From NCBI RefSeq assembly GCF_024218775.1, contig NZ_CP100404.1, positions 1,364,001 through 1,428,000 of the forward strand: a stretch of DNA of 64,000 bases, in the 5' to 3' direction. The notes beneath the pieces are model-generated. The model was not told the origin of the DNA, did not search any database, and worked only from the letters and a program-made list of their open reading frames with translations. This document shows, in pieces, positions 40,645 through 49,777 of this stretch. The translations under genes and the position numbers were made by a program. Position 1 is the first letter of the stretch. The number at the start of each line of letters is the position of its first letter. Origin of the DNA: Haloarcula marina (GTDB lineage: Archaea; Halobacteriota; Halobacteria; Halobacteriales; Haloarculaceae).

Positions 40645-41859
40645 ATGACCGACACCGTCGACGAGGTGGACCTGCCGTACGACGAGGACGCCTCGAAACA
40701 GAAGAAAATAGAGGCGCTGCAGGAACGCCTCGAGGTGCTCGAAGGACAGAACGAGGAGATGCGAGACAAACTGCTGGACGCCAACGCCGAGAACAACAAG
40801 TTCCAGCAGAAACTCGAACGCCTCACCCACGAGAACAAGAAACTGAAGCAGTCGCCACTGTTCGTCGCGACGGTGCAGGAACTCAGCGACGACGGCGTCA
40901 TCATCAAACAGCACGGCAACAATCAGGAGGCGCTCACCGACGTGACCGACGAGATGCGCGAAGACCTCTCGCCGGACGACCGGGTCGCCGTCAACAACTC
41001 TCTCTCTATCGTCAAGCAACTCGACAGCGAAACGGACGTGCGCGCCCGCGTGATGCAGGTGGACCAGTCGCCGGACGTGACCTTCGCCGACATCGGCGGC
41101 ATCGAGGAACAGATGGAGGAGGTCCGGGAGACGGTCGAGATGCCGCTCATCAGCCCCGAAATGTTCGAAGACGTGGGCATCGACCCCCCGAGCGGCGTCC
41201 TCCTGCACGGCCCGCCCGGCACCGGCAAGACGATGCTGGCGAAGGCCGTCGCCAACGAGACCGACGCCACCTTCATCAAGATGGCCGGGTCGGAACTCGT
41301 CCACAAGTTCATCGGCGAGGGCGCGAAACTCGTCCGGGATCTGTTCGAACTCGCCCGGCAGGAGGAACCAGCGGTCGTCTTCATCGACGAAATCGACGCT
41401 ATCGCGGCCAAGCGGACGGACTCGAAGACCTCCGGCGACGCCGAGGTCCAGCGGACGATGATGCAACTGCTCTCGGAGATGGACGGCTTCGACGACCGCG
41501 GCGAAATCCGCATCATCGCCGCCACGAACCGCTTCGATATGCTCGACCGCGCTATCCTCCGCCCGGGCCGCTTCGACCGCCTTATCGAGGTCCCCAAGCC
41601 GGACTTCGAAGGTCGCAAGCAAATCTTCCAGATTCACACCCGCGGCATGAACGTCGCCGACGACGTGGACTTCGAGGAACTGGCCGAAACCGTCGAGGAG
41701 GCATCCGGCGCCGACGTGAAAGCCATCTGTACGGAGGCGGGGATGTTCGCTATCCGCGACGACCGCACGGAGGTCACCATGACCGACTTCCTCGACGCGT
41801 GGGAGAAGATTCAGCAGGAAGAGGAGGAGGACGACGACGTCTCCCGGACGTTCGCCTGA
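40645..41859 (+). CDS. pan: proteasome-activating nucleotidase (PAN)
   Basis: 404 residues. A coiled coil (about 15-70) and an OB domain (70-140) precede the AAA+ module: Walker A GPPGTGKT at 189-196, Walker B VVFIDEID at about 244-251, and the second-region arginines in ILRPGRFDR. PAN unfolds proteins for the 20S proteasome. The C-terminus ends VSRTFA; it has Phe, not Tyr, at the position of the Hb-Y-X gate-opening motif. The start was set by an upstream TATA-like box and by the normal family N-terminus. Confidence 0.95.
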   Translation: MTDTVDEVDLPYDEDASKQKKIEALQERLEVLEGQNEEMRDKLLDANAENNKFQQKLERLTHENKKLKQSPLFVATVQELSDDGVIIKQHGNNQEALTDVTDEMREDLSPDDRVAVNNSLSIVKQLDSETDVRARVMQVDQSPDVTFADIGGIEEQMEEVRETVEMPLISPEMFEDVGIDPPSGVLLHGPPGTGKTMLAKAVANETDATFIKMAGSELVHKFIGEGAKLVRDLFELARQEEPAVVFIDEIDAIAAKRTDSKTSGDAEVQRTMMQLLSEMDGFDDRGEIRIIAATNRFDMLDRAILRPGRFDRLIEVPKPDFEGRKQIFQIHTRGMNVADDVDFEELAETVEEASGADVKAICTEAGMFAIRDDRTEVTMTDFLDAWEKIQQEEEEDDDVSRTFA

Positions 41860-41922
41860 GCCCTCGATAGCCGCTTTTCTCGTTCCAGAACACGGAAACC
41901 GTTCGCTTCCCGAGTGGGACGT

Positions 41923-42573
41923 ATGGCAGTCGCAGACAGACTCCAGTCGCGCGCCCGTGCATCACCACGGCTCGTCACCGCCGCCGCCTCCGTCGTCGGA
42001 TACGCACTCGTCTTCGCCACGTTCGGCGGCGTCCTCCCGTTCCCGTCCATCAGCGACCAGACGGTCATCCTCCTCTCGGACGCTATCGCTGTCGTCAACG
42101 CCGCCGCGTTGAGCGCCATCGTCGTCGGCGTCTACTTCATCAAGACGAACCAGATACGCAAGCACCGCGCGGCGATGCTGACCGCCTTCGGTCTCATCCT
42201 CGCGTTCCTCGTGATGTACCTCTTGAAGGTCGGCGGCGGCTTCGAGAAGGAGATTCAGGCGACGGGACTCGTCTGGGGCGCTTACATCGTGATGCTCGCC
42301 ATCCACATCCTCCTGTCGGCGGTGTCCGTCCCCGTCGTGGTCCACGCTGTCGTCCTCGGAGTCACGCACTCCGTCGCGGAACTCCGCGAGACGGCCCACG
42401 CACGCGTCGGCCGCATCGCCGTCGCCGCGTGGGGCCTGAGCCTCTTCCTCGGCCTCGTGACGTACGTGATGCTCAACCACGTCTACGGCTGGGTCCCCCG
42501 GGGCGAAGCGGCGCTGTTGTTCGCGGTCGCCGGGCCGTCGCTCCGCGACGGACTGTTCTCGACCGACGACTAA
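41923..42573 (+). CDS. DUF420 domain membrane protein
   Basis: 216 residues from the ATG at 41923 (three in-frame codons upstream are dropped). Five or six helices, with HRAAMLTAFGLILAFLVMYLLK and AIHILLSAVSVPVVVHAVVLG; the histidines in these segments are characteristic of DUF420 (CtaM-like) proteins, which in bacteria help cytochrome oxidase function. The oxidase subunit genes are 16 kb away at 59 kb. Function in archaea is not established. Confidence 0.8.
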   Translation: MAVADRLQSRARASPRLVTAAASVVGYALVFATFGGVLPFPSISDQTVILLSDAIAVVNAAALSAIVVGVYFIKTNQIRKHRAAMLTAFGLILAFLVMYLLKVGGGFEKEIQATGLVWGAYIVMLAIHILLSAVSVPVVVHAVVLGVTHSVAELRETAHARVGRIAVAAWGLSLFLGLVTYVMLNHVYGWVPRGEAALLFAVAGPSLRDGLFSTDD

Positions 42574-42656
42574 CTGACTCGGTGCCCTCGTTCACCGGCG
42601 ACGGCTGTCGCTCACCGGTCGCGAAAGAAAGAGACGTTCCAGACGGGACGGTCCCG

Positions 42657-44774
42657 TTATTCGTCGCGGCGCGTCGCGAGGAGCGCGGCGGCCACGATGG
42701 CCAGCAGCGCAACGACGGCGGTGAAGCCGGGGCCGGACCCTTCCGTGGTCACGGTGGCCGTGGGTTCGCTCTCGCCGCCGCTGTCGCTGTCGTCGTTCTC
42801 CCCGCTACTGTCGCTGTCTTCGGTACCGCCGTCGGAGTCCGATCCGCTCGACGAATCGTCGCCTTGATCGTCTTCGACGGATTCAGTCGCGGTTTCGGTC
42901 TCCGGTGCTTCAGTCTCCGTCTCGTCCTCGGTGGACTCGGTTTCGGATTCCGTCGCCGGTTCGTCGGTTTCCGTCTCCGTATCGTCGTCAACGTTACCGG
43001 CGTCGCCGCCGCCACCGCTGCTGCCGCCGGAACTACCACCGGACGTTCCGTCCTCGGTCACCGTGACGATGGTGCTCTGTGAGCCGATGGTCACCTCGTT
43101 GTTTCGGACGTACTTGAACTCGTGCTCGAAGGTGACAGTGTCGGTACTGCCTGCGTTGACCGTGATTTCCTTCGTGTCCCTGAGCGTGCCGTTGACTTTC
43201 AGTTCGGCGGTGTAGGTTCCGCTCGCGTCACCGCTGTTCTGGATGTCGGCCGTGATAGTCGTCGCCTCGTCCTCGGTGGTCGAACTCGGGGCCGAAATCG
43301 AGGTGACGCTGAAGATGGACCGGGCTTGCACGTCGACCGTCTCGGTCTGTCGACCGACGCGGACCGTCGTCGACCCGGACCCGTCGTGGGTCGCTTCGAA
43401 GGAGACGGTGGTCGTCGAGTCGGCCGCGATGTCGATTTGTTGCACGTCTTGGGCCGACGTATCGTCGCCGACGACGACGCCCCAGTTCGGCGACGCACTG
43501 GTCGAACCGGTGTTCTCGAACGTCGCGTCGACGGTGAACGGTGACGCTTGCTCCGCGGTATCGGGCGCTGAGACTGACGTTACACGTAGCGCGGCGAACT
43601 TCTCCACCGTGCCGTCGTCGGTACCGATGAACATGTCGGTTCCGGAGATGGCGGGCGCAGTCGCGACGGTGTCGCCGTTCGGTTCCACCTGGAAGCGCCC
43701 TTCGCCAGCGTCGGCGTCGATGACGGTGATGTTGCCGTTGTCACCGGCGGCGAAGACGGTATCGTTCGCCGTCGAGACGGCGATACCGAGTGTCCCCGCG
43801 GTGTCGTACGTCTCCGTCCAGACGGCCGAACCGCTGGAATCGATGTCGTGGGCGGCGACGATGCCGCTCTGTGACCCGACGACGGCCACGCCCTTGTGGA
43901 TGGCGGGGCTGGAGAAGACGCCGTCGTAGGTTGAGGTGTCGCTCCACTGCTGGTTGCCGTCGAAGTCGTAGGCGGCGACCGTGCCGTCGGTCGCGGTGAC
44001 GACGACGGTCTCCGTTTCGTCGTGGACGGCGGGCGCGTTGATAGCGCCACCGGCCACGTCGACCTGCCACTGCTCGTTGCCGTCACCGCTGTCGAGGCGG
44101 TGGAGTGCCCCGCTGCGGTCGCCGACGAACAGCGCGTCGTTATCCTCGTCGAGCGCGGGCGTCGTCCGACCGGCCGCCGAGCCGAGGTCGTGGGACCAAC
44201 TCAGCGAGCCGTCGGAGGCGTACGCGTAGACGAAGCCGTCGTTGCTGGCGACGTAGACGGTTCCGTCGCTGGCGACGGTGGCCGACCCGTAGATAGCACC
44301 GTTCGGGTCACTCGCCTCCCAGTTCTGCGACCCGTCGCTCGCGTCGAGACTGTAGACGTAGCCGTCCTCGGTCGCCGCGTAGACAGCCCCGTCGTGGACG
44401 GCGGGCGTGCCGTACACTTGGCCGTTCACCGTCGCGGACCACGTCTCGGAGCCGTCGGCGACGCTGTAGGCGCGCACTTCGTCGTCGTCACCGACGTAGA
44501 CCGTGCCGTCGACGACGGCCGGACTGGACGCGATGTCTGTCCCGTCGCCGCTGTCGGTCCCCCACTCGAAGTTGAGGCCGCCGAACTGGACGGGCGTCGT
44601 CGTGTTGCCGGTGTTGGTCGTGTCTGCTTGATAACTGCTCCACGCGCCGGTGTTACCCGCGTTCCCGGTGTGAGAGGATGCCGCGACGGAACCGAGCATT
44701 CCGGCGGGAGCCGCTGCGACCGTCAGCACTGCCAAGACGAGCGCGACGAGCGCCCGTCGTGAGGTATCGCTCAT
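42657..44774 (-). CDS. cell-surface PQQ-like beta-propeller protein with PGF-CTERM anchor
   Basis: 705 residues. A signal peptide (1-32) is followed by a PQQ-like propeller (about 45-395) with repeated blades such as GTVYVGDDDEVRAYSVADGS. Two CARDB-like beta domains follow (about 400-590), then a very acidic Ser/Thr/Glu/Asp spacer (595-675) and a terminal GPGFTAVVALLAIVAAALL helix with RRDE. That is the PGF-CTERM signal processed by archaeosortase, so the protein is lipid-anchored at the surface. Its start codon overlaps the stop of the GH97 gene upstream (ATGA), indicating joint expression and probably a role in binding the glycosidase substrate or product. Confidence 0.85.
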   Translation of the reverse strand: MSDTSRRALVALVLAVLTVAAAPAGMLGSVAASSHTGNAGNTGAWSSYQADTTNTGNTTTPVQFGGLNFEWGTDSGDGTDIASSPAVVDGTVYVGDDDEVRAYSVADGSETWSATVNGQVYGTPAVHDGAVYAATEDGYVYSLDASDGSQNWEASDPNGAIYGSATVASDGTVYVASNDGFVYAYASDGSLSWSHDLGSAAGRTTPALDEDNDALFVGDRSGALHRLDSGDGNEQWQVDVAGGAINAPAVHDETETVVVTATDGTVAAYDFDGNQQWSDTSTYDGVFSSPAIHKGVAVVGSQSGIVAAHDIDSSGSAVWTETYDTAGTLGIAVSTANDTVFAAGDNGNITVIDADAGEGRFQVEPNGDTVATAPAISGTDMFIGTDDGTVEKFAALRVTSVSAPDTAEQASPFTVDATFENTGSTSASPNWGVVVGDDTSAQDVQQIDIAADSTTTVSFEATHDGSGSTTVRVGRQTETVDVQARSIFSVTSISAPSSTTEDEATTITADIQNSGDASGTYTAELKVNGTLRDTKEITVNAGSTDTVTFEHEFKYVRNNEVTIGSQSTIVTVTEDGTSGGSSGGSSGGGGDAGNVDDDTETETDEPATESETESTEDETETEAPETETATESVEDDQGDDSSSGSDSDGGTEDSDSSGENDDSDSGGESEPTATVTTEGSGPGFTAVVALLAIVAAALLATRRDE

Positions 44775-47700
44775 TTGTTCGCCTCCCGTGCGAGTTCCCG
44801 CACGTCAGCATAGTCCGGCACCACCCCGTCGGTGCCGGGAATCGCGCTGTTGTTGTTGTACGCGTCCTGCACTGTCTCGAAGTGGGCGCTGGTCACCGGA
44901 CCCTGACCCGCGACTGCCTCACGGACGCTGTTCGTGACGGCCTCGCCGTCGACGAACGGGATGTCGTAGCCGTCGAAGTCGTCGCTGCCGGTGATATCCG
45001 AAGCGGTCGGGTCGAGCACGTCGGCCTGCGAGACGCCGTCGGGCAGGACGATGTCGAGGATGTTGTTGTGAGTGTAGTTCGGCGGTGCACCGCCGAAGTC
45101 GTATTTACTATTCACATTGCCGTCAGATTCGACTTTCCGAACACCAGCGGTATATTCATCATCTCCAGCATAGCTGAACATCATCGGAACGATGTCCGAG
45201 CCGCGGATGCCGGACGGAATCGCGCTCTGTGGCACCACGATTTCGATGGCGCTGTACTCGGGGATGGCCCGCGTACTCACGCCGCTGTCGGCGTCGGCGA
45301 CGACGTTCCAACTGCCGTCCTCGACGACCGGAATCGTCGCCTCGCTGTTCGGGACGTTGGTCGTCGCCGCGAACCCGTGGGCGACGATGCGGCGGTGGTA
45401 GCTCTCCCCGAAGATGTTCTGGGGGCTGTCGTAGGCGTGGACACCCTCTCGGCTGTAGGTGTTCGCGTTCGACGCGGCCGGGTCGCGGATGTATATCTGG
45501 ACGTGCTGAAGCCCGTAGCCGTAGTCCCCGCCGAAGGGGTCACGAATCTGCGGCACCTGAACGAGGAATCGGTAGTCGCTGCCGTCCTCGTAGATGTCCA
45601 CCTGCTGGATGTCGTGGTCCTCGGGCGTGATGTCGCCCGTCGACGGGTAGCTGAAGGCGTTATCGCCGTCGGAGGACGTAGCGGGACCGTACTGGTCGCC
45701 GGTGTCGTCTTCGAGCGAGGCGATACGCTCGACGCTCGTGCCGAGTCGGTCCTTGTACAGCGGCGTGAACGGTATCTGCGCCTTGCTCTCGGCATCGTAG
45801 GCCAGCGCATCGGACTGGCTCACGCCGGGCGGTGTGAGCATGTCGAGGACGCGCGGCGCGTTGCTCTGTGCGTTCGCGTCCGCGCCGCCGAAGACGTACT
45901 CGCCGTTGTCCACGTTGACCGAGCGGAACGAACCGAAGTCCTCGGACCCGACGACGGGCGCGACTTCGGTGTTGACGATGTCGATATCGTCCACGTCGCT
46001 CTTCGAGACGGAGAGGATAGCCGTATTCCCGTCGAGGTTGACGAGCTTGCTCACCGACCCGATGTCGTTGCCCTGGGCGTCGATGACGCCGCCGCCGAAG
46101 CCGCTGGCGTCGACGCGGTAGTGCCACCCGGACTCGAAGTCCGTCGTGACAGAGAGGTCGCCGTTCTCCGTGGCGGTCCCACCCGACAGGGACGGGTCGC
46201 GCAGATAGACGACGAAGTAGTGCGGCGAGAAATCGCCGCCGAAGGCGTCGTAGAGGCTGTCGACCTCGAAGGCGAACAGGTAGTTCGTGTCGGACTCGTA
46301 CACCTTGAAGCTCTTGAGGTCGAACGCGCCGTCTTGGAAGGCGCTGTTGGTCGGGTAGGTGTACCCGCCCGGTCCGTCGTCGTCGCCGTCGGGGTCGGTG
46401 AACTCGGCGACCAAGACACCGGGAGTCACGGTGACCGTCGCCGACGCGAGGTCAGCGTCGGTCTGGAGGTCCTTCAGGACCACGTCGTAGGTCCCGGGCG
46501 AGGAGAACGTGTACCCGAAGTTGAAGTCCTTGTCCGACGCGCCGGGAGCGAGACGGATGTTCTCGATAGCGTCGACGGAGCCGTCGACCTGAATGCCGAC
46601 GGTCGTCCCGCCGATGTAGTCCCCGGTGTTCGACCCGGTCGCAGTGATGAACTGCTGGTCGAGGTCGGGGCCGGTCGAGATGTTGAAACTCACGGTCTGC
46701 GAGGGGAGCGAGTACGCCGAGAGGTTCGACGCCTCACTCGACGATGCGGGGGTCAGTCGGAAGGCCGTCCCGCCGCTGCGAGCCATCGAGGCGAGGACCG
46801 TGTCGCCGCTACTGACGATGGACTCGGTCTGGCGAATCTCGGTCGGGTTCGTGTCCACGTCGATACCGGCTTCGTCGGTGTACATCTCCATCTTCCAGCC
46901 GTTGGACTGGCTGGCGAGGAAGTCGAGCGTGACGTTGATTGCGCGGCCGTTGCCGTCGGTCATCGCGCCGACGTACCACTCGTTGCCCTGCTTGCGGGCG
47001 GTGACGATGTACTCGCCGATGGACGCGTCGAGGACGCGCGTCTCGTCCCAGCCCCCGGCCGGGACGTCTTCGATGTACTTGAAGTCGGGCTTGGAAGCGA
47101 CGTTCTCGTTCGCCACCATGCCGTCGGTCAGGGCGGTGTAGTCCGCCGGGAACGGCGCGCTGCCGCCCTGTGCGGAGATGCCGACGGTGTTCAGGTTGAA
47201 CCCGCCCACGTCGCCGGAGAAGGAATCTCCGTCGGTGTAGTTGAGTTCGACGTCGATGGTGTTCTCGCCCGACTGGAGGTCAACGTCGACCGTGTGAATC
47301 TGCCAGTCGTCCCACGCGTTGGTGAACTGCGGCGTAATCTTGCCGTCGCCGCCGTCGTAGGCGCTACCGTTGACCTTCAGCGTCGCCTGACACTCGCCGT
47401 TGTTCAGGACACGCGGCGCGTTGGTCCCGTCCGACCCGTTCGAGGCGTACCGCAGGTGCAGGGTGTAGGTACCAGCCCCCGAGTCGTTGTCGACGGTGAA
47501 ACTGACTTTCGACCCCGAGGGTGCGTTGTTGGGGTCGACGGCGACGTAGTGCGTCCCGAAGGCGTTGCGCCAGTCGTCGCCGGTAATCAGGCCGTCCAAG
47601 ACGCCCGAGGGTGCTTGGACGTACTCGCCGATACCGAACGACTCGTCGATGTACGCCTCGACCCGGTCGGCAGCCATCTGGATGCCCGCGTTGTAGGTCG

Positions 47701-49585
47701 GGTACATCGCGAGCTGTTTCGCCCGCGTGGTCTGAATCTGGTCGCCGGTGTCGTCGTTGAACGTGATGTCGAAGATGCCGGGCTGATAGCTCGTCGGCCC
47801 GGCCAGCATCCGCGTGAACGGAAGCGTGACGTGGTGTTCGCGGCCGACGTTGGACCCGAGCGCGCCGAACCCGTCGTACTCCTGGGCTTTCACGACCTCT
47901 CGCGCGGCGACGTTCGGGTACGTCCGCATCTCGCCGGTCGGCTTGATGCCCTCGTGAATCTCCAGCATCTGTCGCTCGCCCGCCGCCGCCTGAATCACGG
48001 TGCGGTGATGGTTGACCGCGAGTTGGCAGTGCTGGTTGTGACTCGGCGACGACTGGTTGTCCCCGAACAGGCCGGGGTCGGAGACGTAGCCGTTCTTGAT
48101 GGAGCGGATGCCTTGGTCGTCGTACTGCGAGAAGATGTCGTCCGTCTCGATTTCGTTCTCGTAGTTCGGGAGGTTCCCCGACGTCTCGTTGTGGATGGTG
48201 AACTCCACGGGGTTCGAGAGGTTCGCCCCGTAGGTCGTAATCTCCGGCACGTCGAAGTCCGGGTAGGAGTCGGCGACGCCCATCTCCAGCGACGCGCCCG
48301 TGTCGCTGGCGTCGGACCCATAGGAGTCCCATCCCACGTTCCACCCCTCTGCCAGCACGCTGTCGATGCTGTTCTCGCTGGCGAAGTGCATGTACCGCTT
48401 CATGCGCTCTGTGCGCGCACCGTGGATGTACGCCGCGGGGTCGTTGCCGTTGTTCGAAACTTCGCTATCGGTCTTGTACTCCCACCGCGCGTTGCCCGCG
48501 ATCATCGTCCACCAGATGCCGATGTACTTCCGGGGCGTCAGCCAACTCGTGTCGACGCCGCCGTTCCCGTCGCTCGGGAGCACGTCGTCGTCGCGGTCCT
48601 CGTTCAGCAGCGGGATGAGTTGTGATTCGACGAGGTCACCCGGACTCGTGGCGAACTGAACGGTGCGCCACGGCGTCGCGTTCGGGGCCTGCAGCGAGGC
48701 CTTCGTATCGTCCGGGAGCGGCGCGAGTTGCGTCGAGAACGTCGTGCCGCCGTCGTCGGCGTCGGCGGCGAGCGACGCCGTCGAGTAGTCGTCGAGGTTC
48801 GCCTCGTGAACGCTCATGTAGGCGTTCTCGCCCGCCTTGACGGTCAACGGCGTGTGTGCCCCCGTACGAATCTCGTTGTCGGTCGGTCGAATCGTCCGCG
48901 TGCCAGCGTCGATTTCGCTGAGTTTCGATTCGGTGTACTCCTGTTCGAACCGCGGGTTGACGAACTCGTTCGTAATCCACCACGCCGTGTAGTCTCCCGC
49001 GAAGTTGAACTGCGTGTTCTCTGAACTGACGACGAGGTTGCCGCTGTTGGCGGCGAAGTCGTCGTCGAAGACGAACCGGAAGCCGAGGCCGTCGTCGAAG
49101 ACGCGGAGTTCGAGGTTGCCCGACCGACCGGGGGCGCTCGACTCTTCGAGGCCGAGTCGAAGGTAGTTGTAGTCCTCCGAGACGCTCGTGAACTCCCCCC
49201 ATTCGGGCGTCCAACTTTCCGTGGCCGTCCCGCTCTCGCTGCCGGTGACGGTGATGCTGGCACCGCTGGTGCCGTCGGCGCTGGCTCCGAACGTCGCCTG
49301 ATTCTGGAAGTCGAAGCCCAGATTCGACGACTGGATGTACGTCGTGTCGTTGAACGCGACACTGTAGGTCGGTGTCCCACCCGATACGTCGACAGTTACC
49401 CCGATGCTGCCGTCGGGCGACGCGACAGTCTGCGTGTCGCTGTCGTCCCCACCAGTGACCTGTGCGGCCACCGATTCGGGCACGTCTTGCGTGTACGCCG
49501 CCGCTGCCACGAGCGACGCCACGCCGCCGAGGAACTCCCGGCGCTTGAGCCCATTAAGAGTTTGTTTGGATTGTCTACTAACCAT
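44771..49585 (-). CDS. GH97 glycoside hydrolase, Tat-exported, with inserted CBM-like and two DOMON-like domains
   Basis: 1604 residues. A Tat signal (KRREFLGG at residues 14-21) starts the protein. The GH97 N-terminal sandwich (SPDGSIGVTVDV near 50) leads to the barrel. The motif HNETS (near 465), IHEG (near 543) and EYDGFG (near 568) match the glutamates of inverting GH97 (SusB group), and IKNGYVSD lacks the Asp nucleophile of retaining members. A carbohydrate-binding-like module is inserted at about 690-800. Two glucodextranase-type DOMON domains follow (about 1058-1265 and 1278-1525). Likely an extracellular alpha-glucosidase; sugar specificity unproved. The ATG at 49585 was chosen by the Tat signal. 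Confidence 0.88.
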   Translation of the reverse strand: MVSRQSKQTLNGLKRREFLGGVASLVAAAAYTQDVPESVAAQVTGGDDSDTQTVASPDGSIGVTVDVSGGTPTYSVAFNDTTYIQSSNLGFDFQNQATFGASADGTSGASITVTGSESGTATESWTPEWGEFTSVSEDYNYLRLGLEESSAPGRSGNLELRVFDDGLGFRFVFDDDFAANSGNLVVSSENTQFNFAGDYTAWWITNEFVNPRFEQEYTESKLSEIDAGTRTIRPTDNEIRTGAHTPLTVKAGENAYMSVHEANLDDYSTASLAADADDGGTTFSTQLAPLPDDTKASLQAPNATPWRTVQFATSPGDLVESQLIPLLNEDRDDDVLPSDGNGGVDTSWLTPRKYIGIWWTMIAGNARWEYKTDSEVSNNGNDPAAYIHGARTERMKRYMHFASENSIDSVLAEGWNVGWDSYGSDASDTGASLEMGVADSYPDFDVPEITTYGANLSNPVEFTIHNETSGNLPNYENEIETDDIFSQYDDQGIRSIKNGYVSDPGLFGDNQSSPSHNQHCQLAVNHHRTVIQAAAGERQMLEIHEGIKPTGEMRTYPNVAAREVVKAQEYDGFGALGSNVGREHHVTLPFTRMLAGPTSYQPGIFDITFNDDTGDQIQTTRAKQLAMYPTYNAGIQMAADRVEAYIDESFGIGEYVQAPSGVLDGLITGDDWRNAFGTHYVAVDPNNAPSGSKVSFTVDNDSGAGTYTLHLRYASNGSDGTNAPRVLNNGECQATLKVNGSAYDGGDGKITPQFTNAWDDWQIHTVDVDLQSGENTIDVELNYTDGDSFSGDVGGFNLNTVGISAQGGSAPFPADYTALTDGMVANENVASKPDFKYIEDVPAGGWDETRVLDASIGEYIVTARKQGNEWYVGAMTDGNGRAINVTLDFLASQSNGWKMEMYTDEAGIDVDTNPTEIRQTESIVSSGDTVLASMARSGGTAFRLTPASSSEASNLSAYSLPSQTVSFNISTGPDLDQQFITATGSNTGDYIGGTTVGIQVDGSVDAIENIRLAPGASDKDFNFGYTFSSPGTYDVVLKDLQTDADLASATVTVTPGVLVAEFTDPDGDDDGPGGYTYPTNSAFQDGAFDLKSFKVYESDTNYLFAFEVDSLYDAFGGDFSPHYFVVYLRDPSLSGGTATENGDLSVTTDFESGWHYRVDASGFGGGVIDAQGNDIGSVSKLVNLDGNTAILSVSKSDVDDIDIVNTEVAPVVGSEDFGSFRSVNVDNGEYVFGGADANAQSNAPRVLDMLTPPGVSQSDALAYDAESKAQIPFTPLYKDRLGTSVERIASLEDDTGDQYGPATSSDGDNAFSYPSTGDITPEDHDIQQVDIYEDGSDYRFLVQVPQIRDPFGGDYGYGLQHVQIYIRDPAASNANTYSREGVHAYDSPQNIFGESYHRRIVAHGFAATTNVPNSEATIPVVEDGSWNVVADADSGVSTRAIPEYSAIEIVVPQSAIPSGIRGSDIVPMMFSYAGDDEYTAGVRKVESDGNVNSKYDFGGAPPNYTHNNILDIVLPDGVSQADVLDPTASDITGSDDFDGYDIPFVDGEAVTNSVREAVAGQGPVTSAHFETVQDAYNNNSAIPGTDGVVPDYADVRELAREANK

Positions 49586-49694
49586 TTCCACCTCAGTAAG
49601 ATGAGTTATGCACCATAAATCCAACGATTATGGACGTTGATGAAGAACTATTTCGTCGCCTATCTCAACTTTCCGCGAGGTTAATTCAATCTCG

Positions 49695-49730
49695 GCCGCC
49701 GACGTTCGGCGGCGGGCGGACCGTAAAAAA
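49695..49730 (-). terminator. T-tract and hairpin after the second GH97 gene
   Basis: On the minus strand a run of six T (49725-49730) follows the stop at 49778 by about 48 bases. A perfect 8-bp stem GCCGCCGA/TCGGCGGC with a three-base loop (49695-49713) lies just beyond. The rest of the 192-bp gap (49586-49777) contains the promoter region of the GH97 gene at 49585 and shows no gene. Confidence 0.5.
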
Positions 49731-49777
49731 CGAAAGCAGACCTCGATAACCGAATGTCGGTCTCGTGTGAGTTCGCC

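Noticed and set aside
44678-48625. Open frame of 1315 codons on the plus strand antisense to the larger GH97 gene
   Set aside because: Rich in Arg, His and Val and with no domain; such long antisense frames are an artefact of GC-rich DNA opposite acidic proteins. The opposite frame has a Tat signal and GH97 motifs.
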